NCBI RefSeq assembly: GCF_047372505.1
Contig: NZ_JBKBEU010000001.1
Location: 2,852,001-2,916,000 of the forward strand
Direction of reading: 5' to 3'
DNA from: Phaeobacter cretensis
GTDB taxonomy: Bacteria > Pseudomonadota > Alphaproteobacteria > Rhodobacterales > Rhodobacteraceae
Length of the DNA: 64,000 nucleotides
Part shown: in pieces, positions 1 to 8,144 of the stretch
How positions within the stretch are numbered: the first letter of the stretch is position 1
How the letters are laid out: every line of letters begins with the position of its first letter
Made by a program: the position numbers and the translations under genes
The notes under the pieces: generated by a model
Databases searched by the model: none
Told to the model about the DNA's origin: nothing
What the model saw: the letters and a program-made list of their open reading frames with translations, nothing else

Positions 1-671
1 AAGATCGACCAGCTGAACAGCGGCACCTTGAACAAGGTCATGCCGGGGGCGCGCATGTTCAGGAAGGTGGTGATCATGTTGATCGCACCCAGGATCGAAG
101 ACGCACCAGAGACGTGTACGGCAAAAATTGCCAAGTCCATGGAGAAGCCACCTTCGTTGGTGGACAATGGTGGATACAGAACCCAGCCAACCCCTGACCC
201 GGCCAGATCGTTGCCGCCGGGTGCCAGAACCGAGGCAACCGCCAGAGATGTCCCTGCGACATACATCCAGAACGACAGGTTGTTCATGCGTGGGAACGCC
301 ATGTCAGGCGCGCCGATTTGCAGCGGCATGAAGTAGTTACCGAAGCCGCCGAAGAGGGCCGGAATAACCACGAAGAACATCATCAAGATGCCGTGGGCGG
401 TGATCAACACGTTCCAAAGATGTCCGTTCGGGGTACATTCGCTGGAAGCATCCGCAACAAAGCGGGCGCCTTCCGCGCACATGTACTGAACGCCGGGATC
501 CATCAGTTCAAGCCGCATGTAGACGGTGAACGCGACGGAGATGAAACCAACGATCGCCGAAACGATCAGGTAGAGAATGCCGATATCCTTATGGTTCGTG
601 CTCATGAACCAGCGGGTAAAGAAACCGCGCTCGTCTTCGTGGCCGTGACCATGAATGGCTGCATCTGCCAT
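1..671 (-). CDS. ctaD: Cytochrome c oxidase subunit I, aa3 type (partial, N-terminal 223 residues)
   Basis: This is the N-terminal third of the haem-copper oxidase catalytic subunit, an inner-membrane protein of aerobic respiration. Reverse-strand translation from the ATG at 671 starts MADAAIHGHGHEDERGFFTR and continues open to the left edge. The segment WFMSTNHKDIGILYLI is the conserved start of transmembrane helix 1. His93 in TAHGILMMFF is in the position of the low-spin haem a ligand. Conserved stretches GGFGNYFMPLQIGAPDMAFPR and NNLSFW follow. AGGAGG lies upstream of the ATG. The rest of the gene, including the CuB ligands, is outside the window. A perfect FNR-type box lies about 107 bases upstream of the start codon. 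The family call is near certain; aa3 rather than another subtype is inferred from the N-terminal sequence. Confidence 0.95.
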   Translation of the reverse strand, partial: MADAAIHGHGHEDERGFFTRWFMSTNHKDIGILYLIVSAIVGFISVAFTVYMRLELMDPGVQYMCAEGARFVADASSECTPNGHLWNVLITAHGILMMFFVVIPALFGGFGNYFMPLQIGAPDMAFPRMNNLSFWMYVAGTSLAVASVLAPGGNDLAGSGVGWVLYPPLSTNEGGFSMDLAIFAVHVSGASSILGAINMITTFLNMRAPGMTLFKVPLFSWSI

Positions 672-777
672 TAAGGTGCCTCCTGTTGCATAACGAAAGG
701 CCCTGAAAACCGTTCCCGGTGGGCCTAGACTCATCTTGGGTTTTAGTTCGCCCGCTACAGGCCTTCAATGCCGGAGT

Positions 778-791
778 TTGATATGGATCAA
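778..791. promoter_or_regulatory. FNR/FnrL-type binding site
   Basis: TTGAT-ATGG-ATCAA is an exact match to the FNR/Anr/FnrL consensus TTGAT-N4-ATCAA. It sits in the 322-base gap between the divergent ctaD (start 671) and HIT gene (start 994). Its distance fits control of ctaD or of a HIT-gene promoter. In related bacteria FnrL-type proteins adjust oxidase gene expression to oxygen. No other gene was seen between 672 and 993. Confidence 0.7.
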
Positions 792-993
792 GAATAATTG
801 TCGCGGGCAGTCCCTTTTGGGCTACCGGGCTGGCCCTTTAGGGCGTGATCCTGTGCAACTGGAAACGATATGCGACGATCTGCATCGCCAAGTTGCCAGC
901 AGGCACTGTTTTGTCAATCATGAGGGTCGAGCACGCTTGACGTCGCCGCGGGGCCGACGCACAACTTCCTCTCGTAACCTCGGAGGTCAGATA

Positions 994-1419
994 GTGGCGC
1001 ATTACGATCCAAACAATATCTTTGCAAAAATTCTGCGCGGAGAACTGCCTGCGTACAGAGTTTACGAAGATGACGATACGCTGGTTTTTATGGATATAAT
1101 GCCGCGGTCTGACGGTCATATGCTGGTTATCCCGAAGACGCCTTGCCGCAATGTTCTGGATGCATCACCTGCACAGTTGGCATCGGTTTTGGCAACCGTT
1201 CAGAAAATGAGCCACGCCGCCATGCAAGCCTTTGACGCCCAGGGCATCACCTTGCAGCAGTTCAACGAAGAGGCAGGCGGGCAGGAGGTGTTTCACCTGC
1301 ATTTCCACATTCTGCCGCGTCATGACGGTGATACCGTGCGTCCGCCGGGGGAAATGGCAGACCCTGCCGTGTTACAGGCGCATGCAGAGAAGATGCGCGC
1401 AACGTTAGAAATAGGCTAG
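994..1419 (+). CDS. HIT family protein (histidine-triad nucleotide hydrolase)
   Basis: This 141-residue protein has the histidine-triad signature FHLHFHILP near residues 102-110; the family hydrolyses nucleotide phosphoramidates or dinucleoside polyphosphates with the second-to-last His as nucleophile. The core starts AHYDPNNIFAKILRGE and contains VFMDIMPRSDGHMLVIPK, typical of HINT-like proteins. I chose the GTG at 994 because CGGAGG lies about 8 bases upstream and all homology begins here; the reading frame stays open further left to 736, but that part has no family features. Substrate unknown. Monocistronic by appearance, with a 382-base gap downstream. Confidence 0.88.
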   Translation: MAHYDPNNIFAKILRGELPAYRVYEDDDTLVFMDIMPRSDGHMLVIPKTPCRNVLDASPAQLASVLATVQKMSHAAMQAFDAQGITLQQFNEEAGGQEVFHLHFHILPRHDGDTVRPPGEMADPAVLQAHAEKMRATLEIG

Positions 1420-1801
1420 GGGTAGCCTGTGGCGCACGTGGCTTTTACTGTGGACTATTCGCCACGTCGCTTGACTACAAATTGCCCTCAAGGAGATTAT
1501 TCTTTTTGCACCCTCTACCTCTGCGTGAAAAACATGTTGATAAGTGTGCCCCCTTTATTCTAGGTTTCTCGAAATCTTAGTTGCGAGAGTAGCAAAATGG
1601 GAATTTGGCCGGTCTCGGTGAGGGAGACTAGGCTAGCATATTACCTCTGGACCGACTTCTCGGCCCGGAACCATGGTTTCATAGAATTTGAATGTGACCG
1701 TTGAATTGTCGAGGTGCTATTGGTGACTTGGTAAGCATGTTGCTTGCCGTTTTTTGCAAGAGTGCGTGCGATTTGCGTGTGTGTGTTGCTGAGGAGGAGC
1801 C
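1420..1801. other. Intergenic region without a recognisable gene
   Basis: These 382 bases are richer in A and T than the flanks. They carry a weak inverted repeat (GCACGTGGC near 1434 and GCCACGT near 1462) just after the HIT gene, which could act as a terminator. The right end has a strong ribosome binding site, GAGGAGGAG, for the next gene. I see no conserved ORF or RNA gene here. Confidence 0.5.
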
Positions 1802-3724
1802 GTGGTTAATACGGCAGACGAAATAGCTGATTCCGATGGATTGTCGAACGAAACGGTAACTGCGGCTGTTTACCAGTCGGTTCTGGGGGTGGCCAAGGCG
1901 CTCGAATGGCGGGACAAGTTGGAACGGGTCGACTCCGATAAGGCTGCCAACGTGACGGCTGGTTCGAGACTTGGCTTACTGTCTTTGGCAACGATTTCGG
2001 GCACTAGTCAAAAGGCTTCAGTCGCCAATGAAACTACGTCGCAGGACGTTCGCCATCAATCCGTACCTCAGGCACATGATGATGTTCCCGGGCCTGTTTT
2101 GGTCGCGCATCATTTTAGCCGCGCGATCTTTTTAAGAAGCCGCCTGACTGCAGCGCGAAGCCATGGATCCTGGCCTGAGCTTCAAACCAGCATTCCCAGC
2201 AGTGGCAATGATTGGCTATTGGCCTCGCTTGACGGTGAGATCCTTGCAGCAGGTGGCCGCTGGCCGACCAGCGGGCGGGTTACGAATGAGAATTTAGCCG
2301 AAAAATTGGATGTTGACGGGGTAGATCTGTCGCAATGGCAGGAGGCCTTCGCGGCCCACGACCAGCGGCCAGCGCTTGCGTTGTTTCGACAGGAAAACGG
2401 CGTCTTGTTGATGTCTCAATCACTTAGCGCTCGGACGGGTTTCTCGGAGGTCAGCACTCCGTTGGCGGTAGTGCAGGATACCGGTGGCAGGCCCTATCAT
2501 CCAGCCGGGCAGCCGCAATTGGGTCTGATTGACCGAACCGCGCCTGCTTTTTTGTTGGAGAAACTGCTAACTGCTTGGACTGAAACTGCCGCAAATCGTG
2601 TGGCACGGCGATTTGGCTTCGATCAGGACGAAATTTCGTTGCTACGCCGTTTGCTGACAGGAACGGGGTGGATAGAGCTGAGCATCGGTACAGGTACGCA
2701 ACGCAGTTCCGAAGTCGCGTTGTTGGGACGTATGCTGAACAAGACCGGCGCACCGAATTGCCCCGAGATGTTACGGTTTTTGACCTGTTTAGTGAGCCAG
2801 ACGGTGTGTGACGGGCGTATCGCGACAGGTGTTAAATCTGTCGCTCAACAGGAACTGGTGCTGCCATCGGGGCTGCGTTCTCAGTATTTGAGCCTAGGTG
2901 CTGACAGGGGGCAACCGGTTATCTTTGTCCACGGTATTTTCGACGGTATCGCCGGGGTCCAACGCCTGCAACCAATGCTTAGGGCACAGGGGCTGCGCGT
3001 CTTGGCACCAATTCGCTGTGGCTATGGCGCGTCTCATCGTCTGCCACGCGGTGTAGATCCGGTTGATGTGTTCGTCACGCAGCTGGAAGCATTGATCGAA
3101 GCGGAGAAACTGGAAAACCCGATTCTTCTGGGGCATCGCAGTGGATGTATTTTTGCCGCTGCTGCCGGACGCCGCCTGCGAGATCGGCTTGGTGGGGTTG
3201 TTTGCGTCGGCACGACATTACCCTCACCAAGTATCGGACATGTTCGAGCGCTGCGGGGCCATCAGCGCGCGCTTGCACTGAGTGCGGCACATGCAAGTGC
3301 TATGTTGCCGCTTGTGGTGCGCAGCTGGTCTCGTTCGGTTCGGCAAAAGGGGCCACAGGTCCTTGTGGCACGTCAGATCGCGCGTGACAGTACTGATAGC
3401 GAACTGCTTGCGGATCCGGCATTGCGTGCGGTGTTGGATCAGAGCCATAGGATGATGATGCAGCGCGGCCGTGGCGGCTTTGAGATTGACCTGAAGCTGG
3501 CGGTCCGACCGCGAGAAACACGACATAGCACCAATGCCGCACCGACTATCTATTTGCATGGTGGCTCGGATAAACTAACATCGGTTGATAAGTTGCAGGC
3601 CGCACTTGGCGGCGGTGCCAACTTTCAGATCCGGGTCAGCAAGCGTGCTGGTGCCATGTTGTTGTATTCACAACCGGAGTTGGTTTTTTCAGCAATCAAC
3701 GATCTGCGTCAGAAGACACTCTAG
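1802..3724 (+). CDS. Degenerate LuxR-HTH plus catalytically defective alpha/beta-hydrolase fusion
   Basis: This 640-residue protein starts at GTG 1802 behind GAGGAGGAG. Residues 1-260 are not recognised. Residues about 270-330 align in spacing with a LuxR-type helix-turn-helix (hydrophobic pattern FDQDEISLLRRLL then EVALLGRMLNKTGAP and EMLRFL), but the usual EIA and TVR motifs are lost. Residues 373-635 form an alpha/beta-hydrolase fold with the oxyanion region VIFVHGIFDG. The nucleophile elbow reads G444-H-R-S-G448, so Arg446 takes the nucleophile position. Asp590 is kept in HGGSDKLTS, but the catalytic His position in RAGAMLLYSQPELV is Ala618. HTH-hydrolase fusions are known in Rhodobacterales; this copy seems to have lost esterase chemistry and perhaps DNA binding. 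It may act as a ligand sensor or be decaying. The ORF itself is intact. Confidence 0.65.
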   Translation: MVNTADEIADSDGLSNETVTAAVYQSVLGVAKALEWRDKLERVDSDKAANVTAGSRLGLLSLATISGTSQKASVANETTSQDVRHQSVPQAHDDVPGPVLVAHHFSRAIFLRSRLTAARSHGSWPELQTSIPSSGNDWLLASLDGEILAAGGRWPTSGRVTNENLAEKLDVDGVDLSQWQEAFAAHDQRPALALFRQENGVLLMSQSLSARTGFSEVSTPLAVVQDTGGRPYHPAGQPQLGLIDRTAPAFLLEKLLTAWTETAANRVARRFGFDQDEISLLRRLLTGTGWIELSIGTGTQRSSEVALLGRMLNKTGAPNCPEMLRFLTCLVSQTVCDGRIATGVKSVAQQELVLPSGLRSQYLSLGADRGQPVIFVHGIFDGIAGVQRLQPMLRAQGLRVLAPIRCGYGASHRLPRGVDPVDVFVTQLEALIEAEKLENPILLGHRSGCIFAAAAGRRLRDRLGGVVCVGTTLPSPSIGHVRALRGHQRALALSAAHASAMLPLVVRSWSRSVRQKGPQVLVARQIARDSTDSELLADPALRAVLDQSHRMMMQRGRGGFEIDLKLAVRPRETRHSTNAAPTIYLHGGSDKLTSVDKLQAALGGGANFQIRVSKRAGAMLLYSQPELVFSAINDLRQKTL

Positions 3725-3775
3725 ATATCTGAGTGGGTACCCTTTGTGAAAGCTGAGAGTGCCTGAGAGGTCGAC

Positions 3776-4447
3776 CTAGCCGGTTTGACAAGTGTCCGTT
3801 GTCGCAAAAGCCACTTCAAAACATTGTTTTAGAGCCACATCCACGTCGATCATCGTCACGGGCAGTCCCAGATCGACCAAGCTGGTAACACCGAACTCGG
3901 TAATGCCGCAGGGGACAATCCCGTCAAAGTGGGTGAGATCAGGCTCAACGTTGATTGAGATGCCATGAAAACTCACCCATTTGCGAAGGCGAATGCCAAT
4001 GGCAGCGATTTTGTCTTCGGTCTTTTCGCCGTTGGGTCGTAAGGGCTTGTCATCGCGCTCAACCCAGACGCCGACGCGGCCGTTTCGGATGTGGCCTGTC
4101 ACGTTAAAGCGGTCCAGTGCCAGAATGACCCAACGTTCCAGTTGGCGCACAAAACAGCGAACGTCTCGACCGCGCGTGGCGACATCAAGCATAACATAGA
4201 CCACACGCTGGCCGGGTCCATGATAGGTGTACTGGCCGCCACGTTTACTACCATAGACCGGAAACCGGTCCGGATCCGTCAAATCGCCGGGCTGAGCCGA
4301 TGTTCCGGCAGTATAAAGCGGCGGATGTTCAACCAGCCAGATGCATTCCTCTTGGGTACCTGCCGCAATTCCTGCCGCGCGATCTTCCATGAAGGCAACG
4401 GCGTCTTCATAGCCTGTCAGGCCGGAGGTGGTGATCCATTCAACCAT
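3776..4447 (-). CDS. lipB: Octanoyl-[acyl-carrier-protein]:protein N-octanoyltransferase
   Basis: LipB moves an octanoyl group from octanoyl-ACP to the lipoyl domains of 2-oxoacid dehydrogenases and the glycine cleavage H protein, in the cytoplasm; LipA then inserts sulfur. The 223-residue protein has the signature GGQYTYHGPGQ (about 71-81), the catalytic Lys in DKIAAIGIR and the catalytic Cys in IVPCGITEFGVTS. Length fits the family. ATG 4447 is preferred because AGAGGA lies 8 bases upstream; a TTG directly before it would add one residue. It converges on the preceding hydrolase-like gene. No lipA is in the window. Confidence 0.95.
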   Translation of the reverse strand: MVEWITTSGLTGYEDAVAFMEDRAAGIAAGTQEECIWLVEHPPLYTAGTSAQPGDLTDPDRFPVYGSKRGGQYTYHGPGQRVVYVMLDVATRGRDVRCFVRQLERWVILALDRFNVTGHIRNGRVGVWVERDDKPLRPNGEKTEDKIAAIGIRLRKWVSFHGISINVEPDLTHFDGIVPCGITEFGVTSLVDLGLPVTMIDVDVALKQCFEVAFATTDTCQTG

Positions 4448-4570
4448 CAACGATGTCCTCTGCTATGATATTTTAAGCGGGCTGGCAGGAGTTGTGGGAT
4501 TTTTCTGGCCTGCTTTGCGAACCGTGCGCTATCGTGATTGCATGTTTTCATCAATAGGGGGGCGCGTAAT

Positions 4571-6244
4571 ATGTTCTCAAAGTCACTTAAAACCACATTA
4601 ACAGCATCGATTCTGGCCACATCGGGAGCAGCACCCGCTGTGGCTGACAATCTTGGCGCGGCATTGGTCGGCAGTATCATCGGCGGTGTCATCGTCAATG
4701 AAGCGCATAAAAACCGGGCGCGTAAACAGCCGGTTACGCGCAAGCGGACCTATTCTCCAGCGCGCGCTCAGAATCGTGAGACACAAACCTCGCTTAACTA
4801 TTTCGGATTCCCAGCCGGGTCTCCTGATGGTGTCATGGGGCGTAAATCCCGCGCGGCGGTGGCTCAGTATCAGGGCTATATGGGCTTTCCGACAACTGGC
4901 CGCCTGACCCAATACGAGCGCGATTTTCTGGTGTCATCCTACAGCCGGGCACAGATCGGCGGACCGCAAGTGATAAAAGCGATGCAGGGCCCGAATGGTG
5001 TGCGCGGTCTTCTTCGTACCTGGCGGGACGAAGCAAACGGCACCCGAAGCGCAAGTGCCGTTGGCTATGGCAGCTATGGCGGTTTGCCATTTGAAGTCAG
5101 CGAGGCCGTAGATGAAATCGCTGCCAGCGCAGACCCCAGTGCCGAACAGCTGTTGCAGCGGTCTGGATTTATGCAGCTCGCGGATCTTAATGGAGACGGC
5201 AAAAACGATTACCTGATCGATACGTCGGTGTCTGGCAGTTCATTCTGGTGTGGCGCGTCTCATTGCTCGGTCATGGTCTTTGCCTCTACACCCCAGGGCT
5301 ATCAACGAAATGATTTCACAGCACGTGGAGTGACGACTGCGAATTTCTCTTGTCATCAGGGAATTTGCCGCATGAGCGATGCACCCGCTGGTGGTACAGT
5401 TCAAGCGACGGCTCCAACGCCCACTCCGGCTCCAGCTCCAGCTCCGGGCGGCACCGTTCTTGCCTCTGCCCCGCAGGCGGTCGCGCCTGCACCCGCAGCA
5501 GCACCGGCCCAGACCACAGCTGGCTTGGCGGGGATACAGCTTTTTCAGCAACCCGCGCCCACCGTGAATACCGCATCGCTTACAAGCCATTGCAGCAAGG
5601 TGAGCCTGCTGACCAGCTCGAACGGTGGCTATACGACCGTTGCTCAGCTGCGTGATCCAGAGCTAGCGCTGGGCGAGCAATTTTGCCTGACGCGTTCATA
5701 TGCGATCAATACGGGTGAGGCACTTGTGGCCAAAGTTCAGGGGGTGAGCCAGGCACAGGTCGACAGCCAGTGTGACGCTTTTGGCCCTGCGGTGCAGTCC
5801 TATTTGGCCAGGCTTGGAAACACGGACAGCGCGGAGCTGATCTCTGAGGTTCAGAAATTCGTTCTGCAATCCAATATGTCGATTGAGCAATTGTCCAACA
5901 CAGCCGGCATTTGCCTGTTCTCTGGCTACCGCCGTGACAGTATGGATGTAGCTCTTGGTGCCGCACTAATCATGGTTGGTGTCGGGCAGCGCCCCTACGC
6001 TGAACTAATCGGCCATCATCTGGCACAGGGCTTTGGCGCGGTGAAATCACCGGAGCAAGCGCAATCTTGGTATCATACTGCGGTTACCGCGTTGGAAGGC
6101 GGAGCGGACGCGGTGTTTGCTCCAGGACAACCGGAACGGATCGCCTTGATCAAAGCAGCATCAGCTGGGTTGACCGGAGGATTGGCCCAACCTGTTCCAG
6201 CCTCCAGTACTGCTGCTGCGCTGCCAAGCTTCTCAACTGACTAA
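4571..6244 (+). CDS. Secreted protein with N-terminal peptidoglycan-binding domain
   Basis: This 557-residue protein has a signal peptide (MFSKSLKTTLTASILATSG, predicted cleavage after AVA near residue 26). A glycine-rich hydrophobic stretch, GAALVGSIIGGVIV, follows. Residues about 65-125 resemble a PG_binding_1 domain (LNYFGFPAGSPDGVMGRKSRAAV then QYQGYMGFPTTGRLT). An Ala/Pro-rich linker (about 285-330) leads to a C-terminal part of some 220 residues I cannot assign; it has several Cys, which would suit periplasmic disulfides. SPDGVMG and DLNGDGKNDY resemble calcium-loop-like segments. The start at ATG 4571, behind AGGGGGGCG, gives a clean signal peptide; an upstream ATG at 4538 would spoil it. 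It is likely an envelope protein, and its function is unknown. Confidence 0.75.
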   Translation: MFSKSLKTTLTASILATSGAAPAVADNLGAALVGSIIGGVIVNEAHKNRARKQPVTRKRTYSPARAQNRETQTSLNYFGFPAGSPDGVMGRKSRAAVAQYQGYMGFPTTGRLTQYERDFLVSSYSRAQIGGPQVIKAMQGPNGVRGLLRTWRDEANGTRSASAVGYGSYGGLPFEVSEAVDEIAASADPSAEQLLQRSGFMQLADLNGDGKNDYLIDTSVSGSSFWCGASHCSVMVFASTPQGYQRNDFTARGVTTANFSCHQGICRMSDAPAGGTVQATAPTPTPAPAPAPGGTVLASAPQAVAPAPAAAPAQTTAGLAGIQLFQQPAPTVNTASLTSHCSKVSLLTSSNGGYTTVAQLRDPELALGEQFCLTRSYAINTGEALVAKVQGVSQAQVDSQCDAFGPAVQSYLARLGNTDSAELISEVQKFVLQSNMSIEQLSNTAGICLFSGYRRDSMDVALGAALIMVGVGQRPYAELIGHHLAQGFGAVKSPEQAQSWYHTAVTALEGGADAVFAPGQPERIALIKAASAGLTGGLAQPVPASSTAAALPSFSTD

Positions 6245-6273
6245 GTTTTATGGGTGCAGTATTGAATCGATGA

Positions 6274-6303
6274 GAGGCTGGGACCCTGTCCCGGCCTCTT
6301 TCT
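6274..6303 (+). terminator. Rho-independent terminator of the peptidoglycan-binding protein gene
   Basis: An 11-bp stem, GAGGCTGGGAC and GTCCCGGCCTC (one G-T wobble), closes a 3-base loop and is followed by TTTCT. It starts 29 bases after the stop codon. Confidence 0.8.
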
Positions 6304-6398
6304 CATAACCGGTATGGAAAAGGCGGCAATTGCCGCATTTTGCATCTTCACATCGCCGCGTAGCTCGTCTATACGCCGCTACACCAAGTCAAGACAGT

Positions 6399-6485
6399 GC
6401 GGTCGTGGCGGAATTGGTAGACGCGCAGCGTTGAGGTCGCTGTGGGGTAACACCCGTGGAAGTTCGAGTCTTCTCGACCGCACCA
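6399..6485 (+). tRNA. tRNA-Leu, anticodon GAG
   Basis: The acceptor stem GCGGTCG (6399-6405) pairs with CGACCGC (6475-6481), followed by discriminator A and an encoded CCA. The anticodon stem CAGCG/CGCTG encloses the loop TTGAGGT, giving anticodon GAG, which reads CUC/CUU leucine codons. A long variable arm (TGGGGTAACACCCG) marks a class II tRNA, and the T-arm has TTCGAGTC. D-loop GAATTGGTAGA is standard. The 3' end abuts sequence with mobile-element character, as is common for tRNA genes used as integration sites. Confidence 0.96.
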
Positions 6486-6541
6486 AAACTTTCACTTAAG
6501 TACCTGTATTTATTGGCGCTGCTGGTGGCGGGCCTAGAATG

Positions 6542-6562
6542 GCCCCACAAATAGCCCCACAA
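6542..6562. repeat. Direct repeat GCCCCACAA x2 next to tRNA-Leu
   Basis: GCCCCACAA occurs at 6542-6550 and 6554-6562, 12 bases apart start to start. The position, 57 bases beyond the tRNA 3' end and next to an excisionase-like gene, suggests arm-type sites for a tyrosine recombinase. That role is inferred; no integrase gene is present. Confidence 0.4.
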
Positions 6563-6566
6563 GCGT

Positions 6567-6749
6567 TTAGGTGCTTTCGGCGCTACCCTCGATCCAAGCG
6601 CAGACCTCGGACACTTTCAGCAGAGACCGGCCCTGCGCCTTGTGAATTGTGATCAAGCCCTTTTTCGCAGCCCGATAGATCGTATCGCGGGAAACCGAGA
6701 ACACTTTCTTGGAATCGGTCACCGGCACATAGATAGGTTGTTCGCTCAT
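6567..6749 (-). CDS. Small helix-turn-helix (excisionase/MerR-like) DNA-binding protein
   Basis: This is a 60-residue protein with the HTH_17 pattern: VFSVSRDTIYRAAKKGLI, then a basic wing around HKAQGRSLLK, then VSEVCAWIEG. Such proteins act as excisionases or small regulators in prophages and islands. GGAG lies about 9 bases before the ATG at 6749. It is the last gene of a short leftward cassette (frameshifted ASCH gene, zinc ribbon, HTH) that ends 82 bases from tRNA-Leu. Binding the nearby GCCCCACAA repeats would fit an excisionase but is not shown. Confidence 0.75.
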   Translation of the reverse strand: MSEQPIYVPVTDSKKVFSVSRDTIYRAAKKGLITIHKAQGRSLLKVSEVCAWIEGSAEST

Positions 6750-6775
6750 GGTGCGTTTCTCCGGCTATTTCTGGA

Positions 6776-6922
6776 TCAGTCTTCGATGTGGTCGACTTCC
6801 CTGCACACCTTGCATTTGGCGTAGTCGGGAACGTCATTCTCCGGGTCGGCATCGTCCCGGTCATGCAGCGCGTCATAGTCAGTCATGACAGCGCCGCAGT
6901 TAGCGCATTTTGGGCAGGTCAT
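6776..6922 (-). CDS. Small zinc-ribbon-like protein (48 aa)
   Basis: The predicted 48-residue product has Cys pairs CPKCANC near its start and CKVC near residue 39, a plausible single zinc site, with an acidic middle (about 17-32). It overlaps no other gene and lies between the HTH gene and the ASCH remnant. The best-placed Shine-Dalgarno (GGAGG) favours an ATG at 6932 in a different frame that encodes only ten residues; the 48-residue frame starts 10 bases later, or could start at ATG 6886 with only the second Cys pair. I do not recognise a family. Short length makes this a moderate call. Confidence 0.5.
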   Translation of the reverse strand: MTCPKCANCGAVMTDYDALHDRDDADPENDVPDYAKCKVCREVDHIED

Positions 6923-6947
6923 TGTCTGTCATGGTGCCTCCGGGGAT

Positions 6948-7224
6948 TTATGGATTGACGCGGATCGCATAGACCTCGACCGGATCGGGGCCAAAATGCG
7001 GATGCGTGATTGTGGTCTTGCGATAGCCGCGCCATGGGCGCGTGATCCGGCGGCTGGTGTCGCCTTTCGGCGGGTATCCCTTGGCGAGTTCGATCCCGTC
7101 ATATTCGCGGCCTTCGATCCGCTTGGCCCAGAAGGGCTTAGCCAGCCGGTATTCCTCGACCTTTTCGCCGCTCTTGATCTGGTCGAAGTAGGTGCCCTTT
7201 CAAGGGCAGGTGAAGCGTTGCCAT
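6948..7224 (-). pseudogene. ASCH-domain protein gene, broken by a one-base frameshift
   Basis: Reverse-strand reading from ATG 7224 (GGAGG five bases upstream) gives MATLHLPLKG; the next base run has one extra G, and in the shifted frame the protein continues TYFDQIKSGEKVEEYRL and ends in VYAIRVNP with a stop at 6948. Joined, these make an about 91-residue ASCH domain (PUA-like fold, possible RNA or nucleotide-related role; frequent in phages). The interval is 277 bases, one more than a multiple of three. The insertion lies at GGG in CTTGAAAGGGCACC near 7196-7199. Either a real inactivation or a sequencing error. Confidence 0.7.
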
Positions 7225-7308
7225 ATCGGCCTCCGGTGCGTTTGAGCGTTGGTGGTGTTCTTTGTGGTCAGGTAATTGCCGAAGAAATAGCCATGTGTTT
7301 GGTGACTA

Positions 7309-7323
7309 GGTCATGTTGACAAA
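7309..7323 (+). repeat. IS left terminal inverted repeat
   Basis: GGTCATGTTGACAAA, an exact inverse of 8145-8159. It contains the TGA stop codon of the transposase, read on the minus strand. Confidence 0.92.
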
Positions 7324-8098
7324 TGACGGAACCAGAGACGGATTGACGTAATGTCGATAAAGCCCAGAAAACTCTCGGCGGTTTTGTCGTAACGGGTTGC
7401 GACACGTCGCGCGTTCTTGAGTTTGTTGAAGCAGCGCTCGACCATGTTGCGCAGTCGGTAAAGCGTATGATCCACACCAACACGCATTTTTCGGGTCTTT
7501 CGCATCGGGGTTTGCGGCTGGATATTGCGCTCGTTCATGCTTTTCCGAATGCGATCAGCATCATATCCACGATCTGCCAGCAGCACTTTCGGCTCAGGCA
7601 GATTGTCAACCATGACAAGGTCAACGCCAAGGTAATCTGACGTTTGCCCCGGTGTGATTTCGGTTCTCATTGGCAACCCGTGTGCGTTGACGCGGAGGTG
7701 GATCTTGGTCGTAAACCCACCTCTTGAGCGGCCAAAACCCTGTTCCGGAGTCCCCCTTTCGCGCCCGCCGCCTGATGATGGGCGCGGATGACGGTGCTAT
7801 CAACCATTTGCAGGGCGTCGGGAATGGCTCCACTCTGGTTCAGAGCATCCAGGATGTCCTCCCAAAGCCCCGCCAGGGTCCAGCGCCTGAACTGGCGGTA
7901 GACGCTGGACCATTTGCCGAACTCCTCGGGCAAGTCCCGCCAAGGGGAACCGGTTCTGGCGATCCAGAAAATCCCACCCAGAACAAGGCGGTGGTTGGCT
8001 GGTTTGCGCCCGTTAGTGGCGCGGATAGCGAGGATGAAGTGTTCAAAGAACGTCCACTCCTCGTCCGTCATCAGATCTCGTGCCAAGCAGGTCTCCAT
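7311..8098 (-). CDS. IS5-family transposase in two overlapping frames (putative -1 frameshift)
   Basis: Frame A (8098-7667) encodes the N-terminal part, including RDLPEEFGKWSSVYRQFRRW and the first catalytic Asp in QMVDSTVIRAHHQAAG. Frame B, open past 7676 and ending at 7311 inside the left inverted repeat, has the second Asp (LLADRGYDADRIR) and the Glu (LRNMVERCFNKLK). At AAAGGGGGA (7759-7751) a shift to the -1 frame would join AGAKGG to GFGRSRGGFTTKIHLRVNAH, the usual continuous sequence of the family. Frameshifting is known in this IS group, so it need not be a broken gene. Full DDE set is present across the two frames. Confidence 0.88.
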
Positions 8099-8144
8099 AG
8101 CAGATACCAGCTTGAATCATGCCTGCGGCGCGGTGTGAATCCCT

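Noticed and set aside
318..674. Plus-strand ORF opposite ctaD
   Set aside because: The minus strand encodes clear cytochrome oxidase subunit I across the whole stretch, and the plus frame has no family features.
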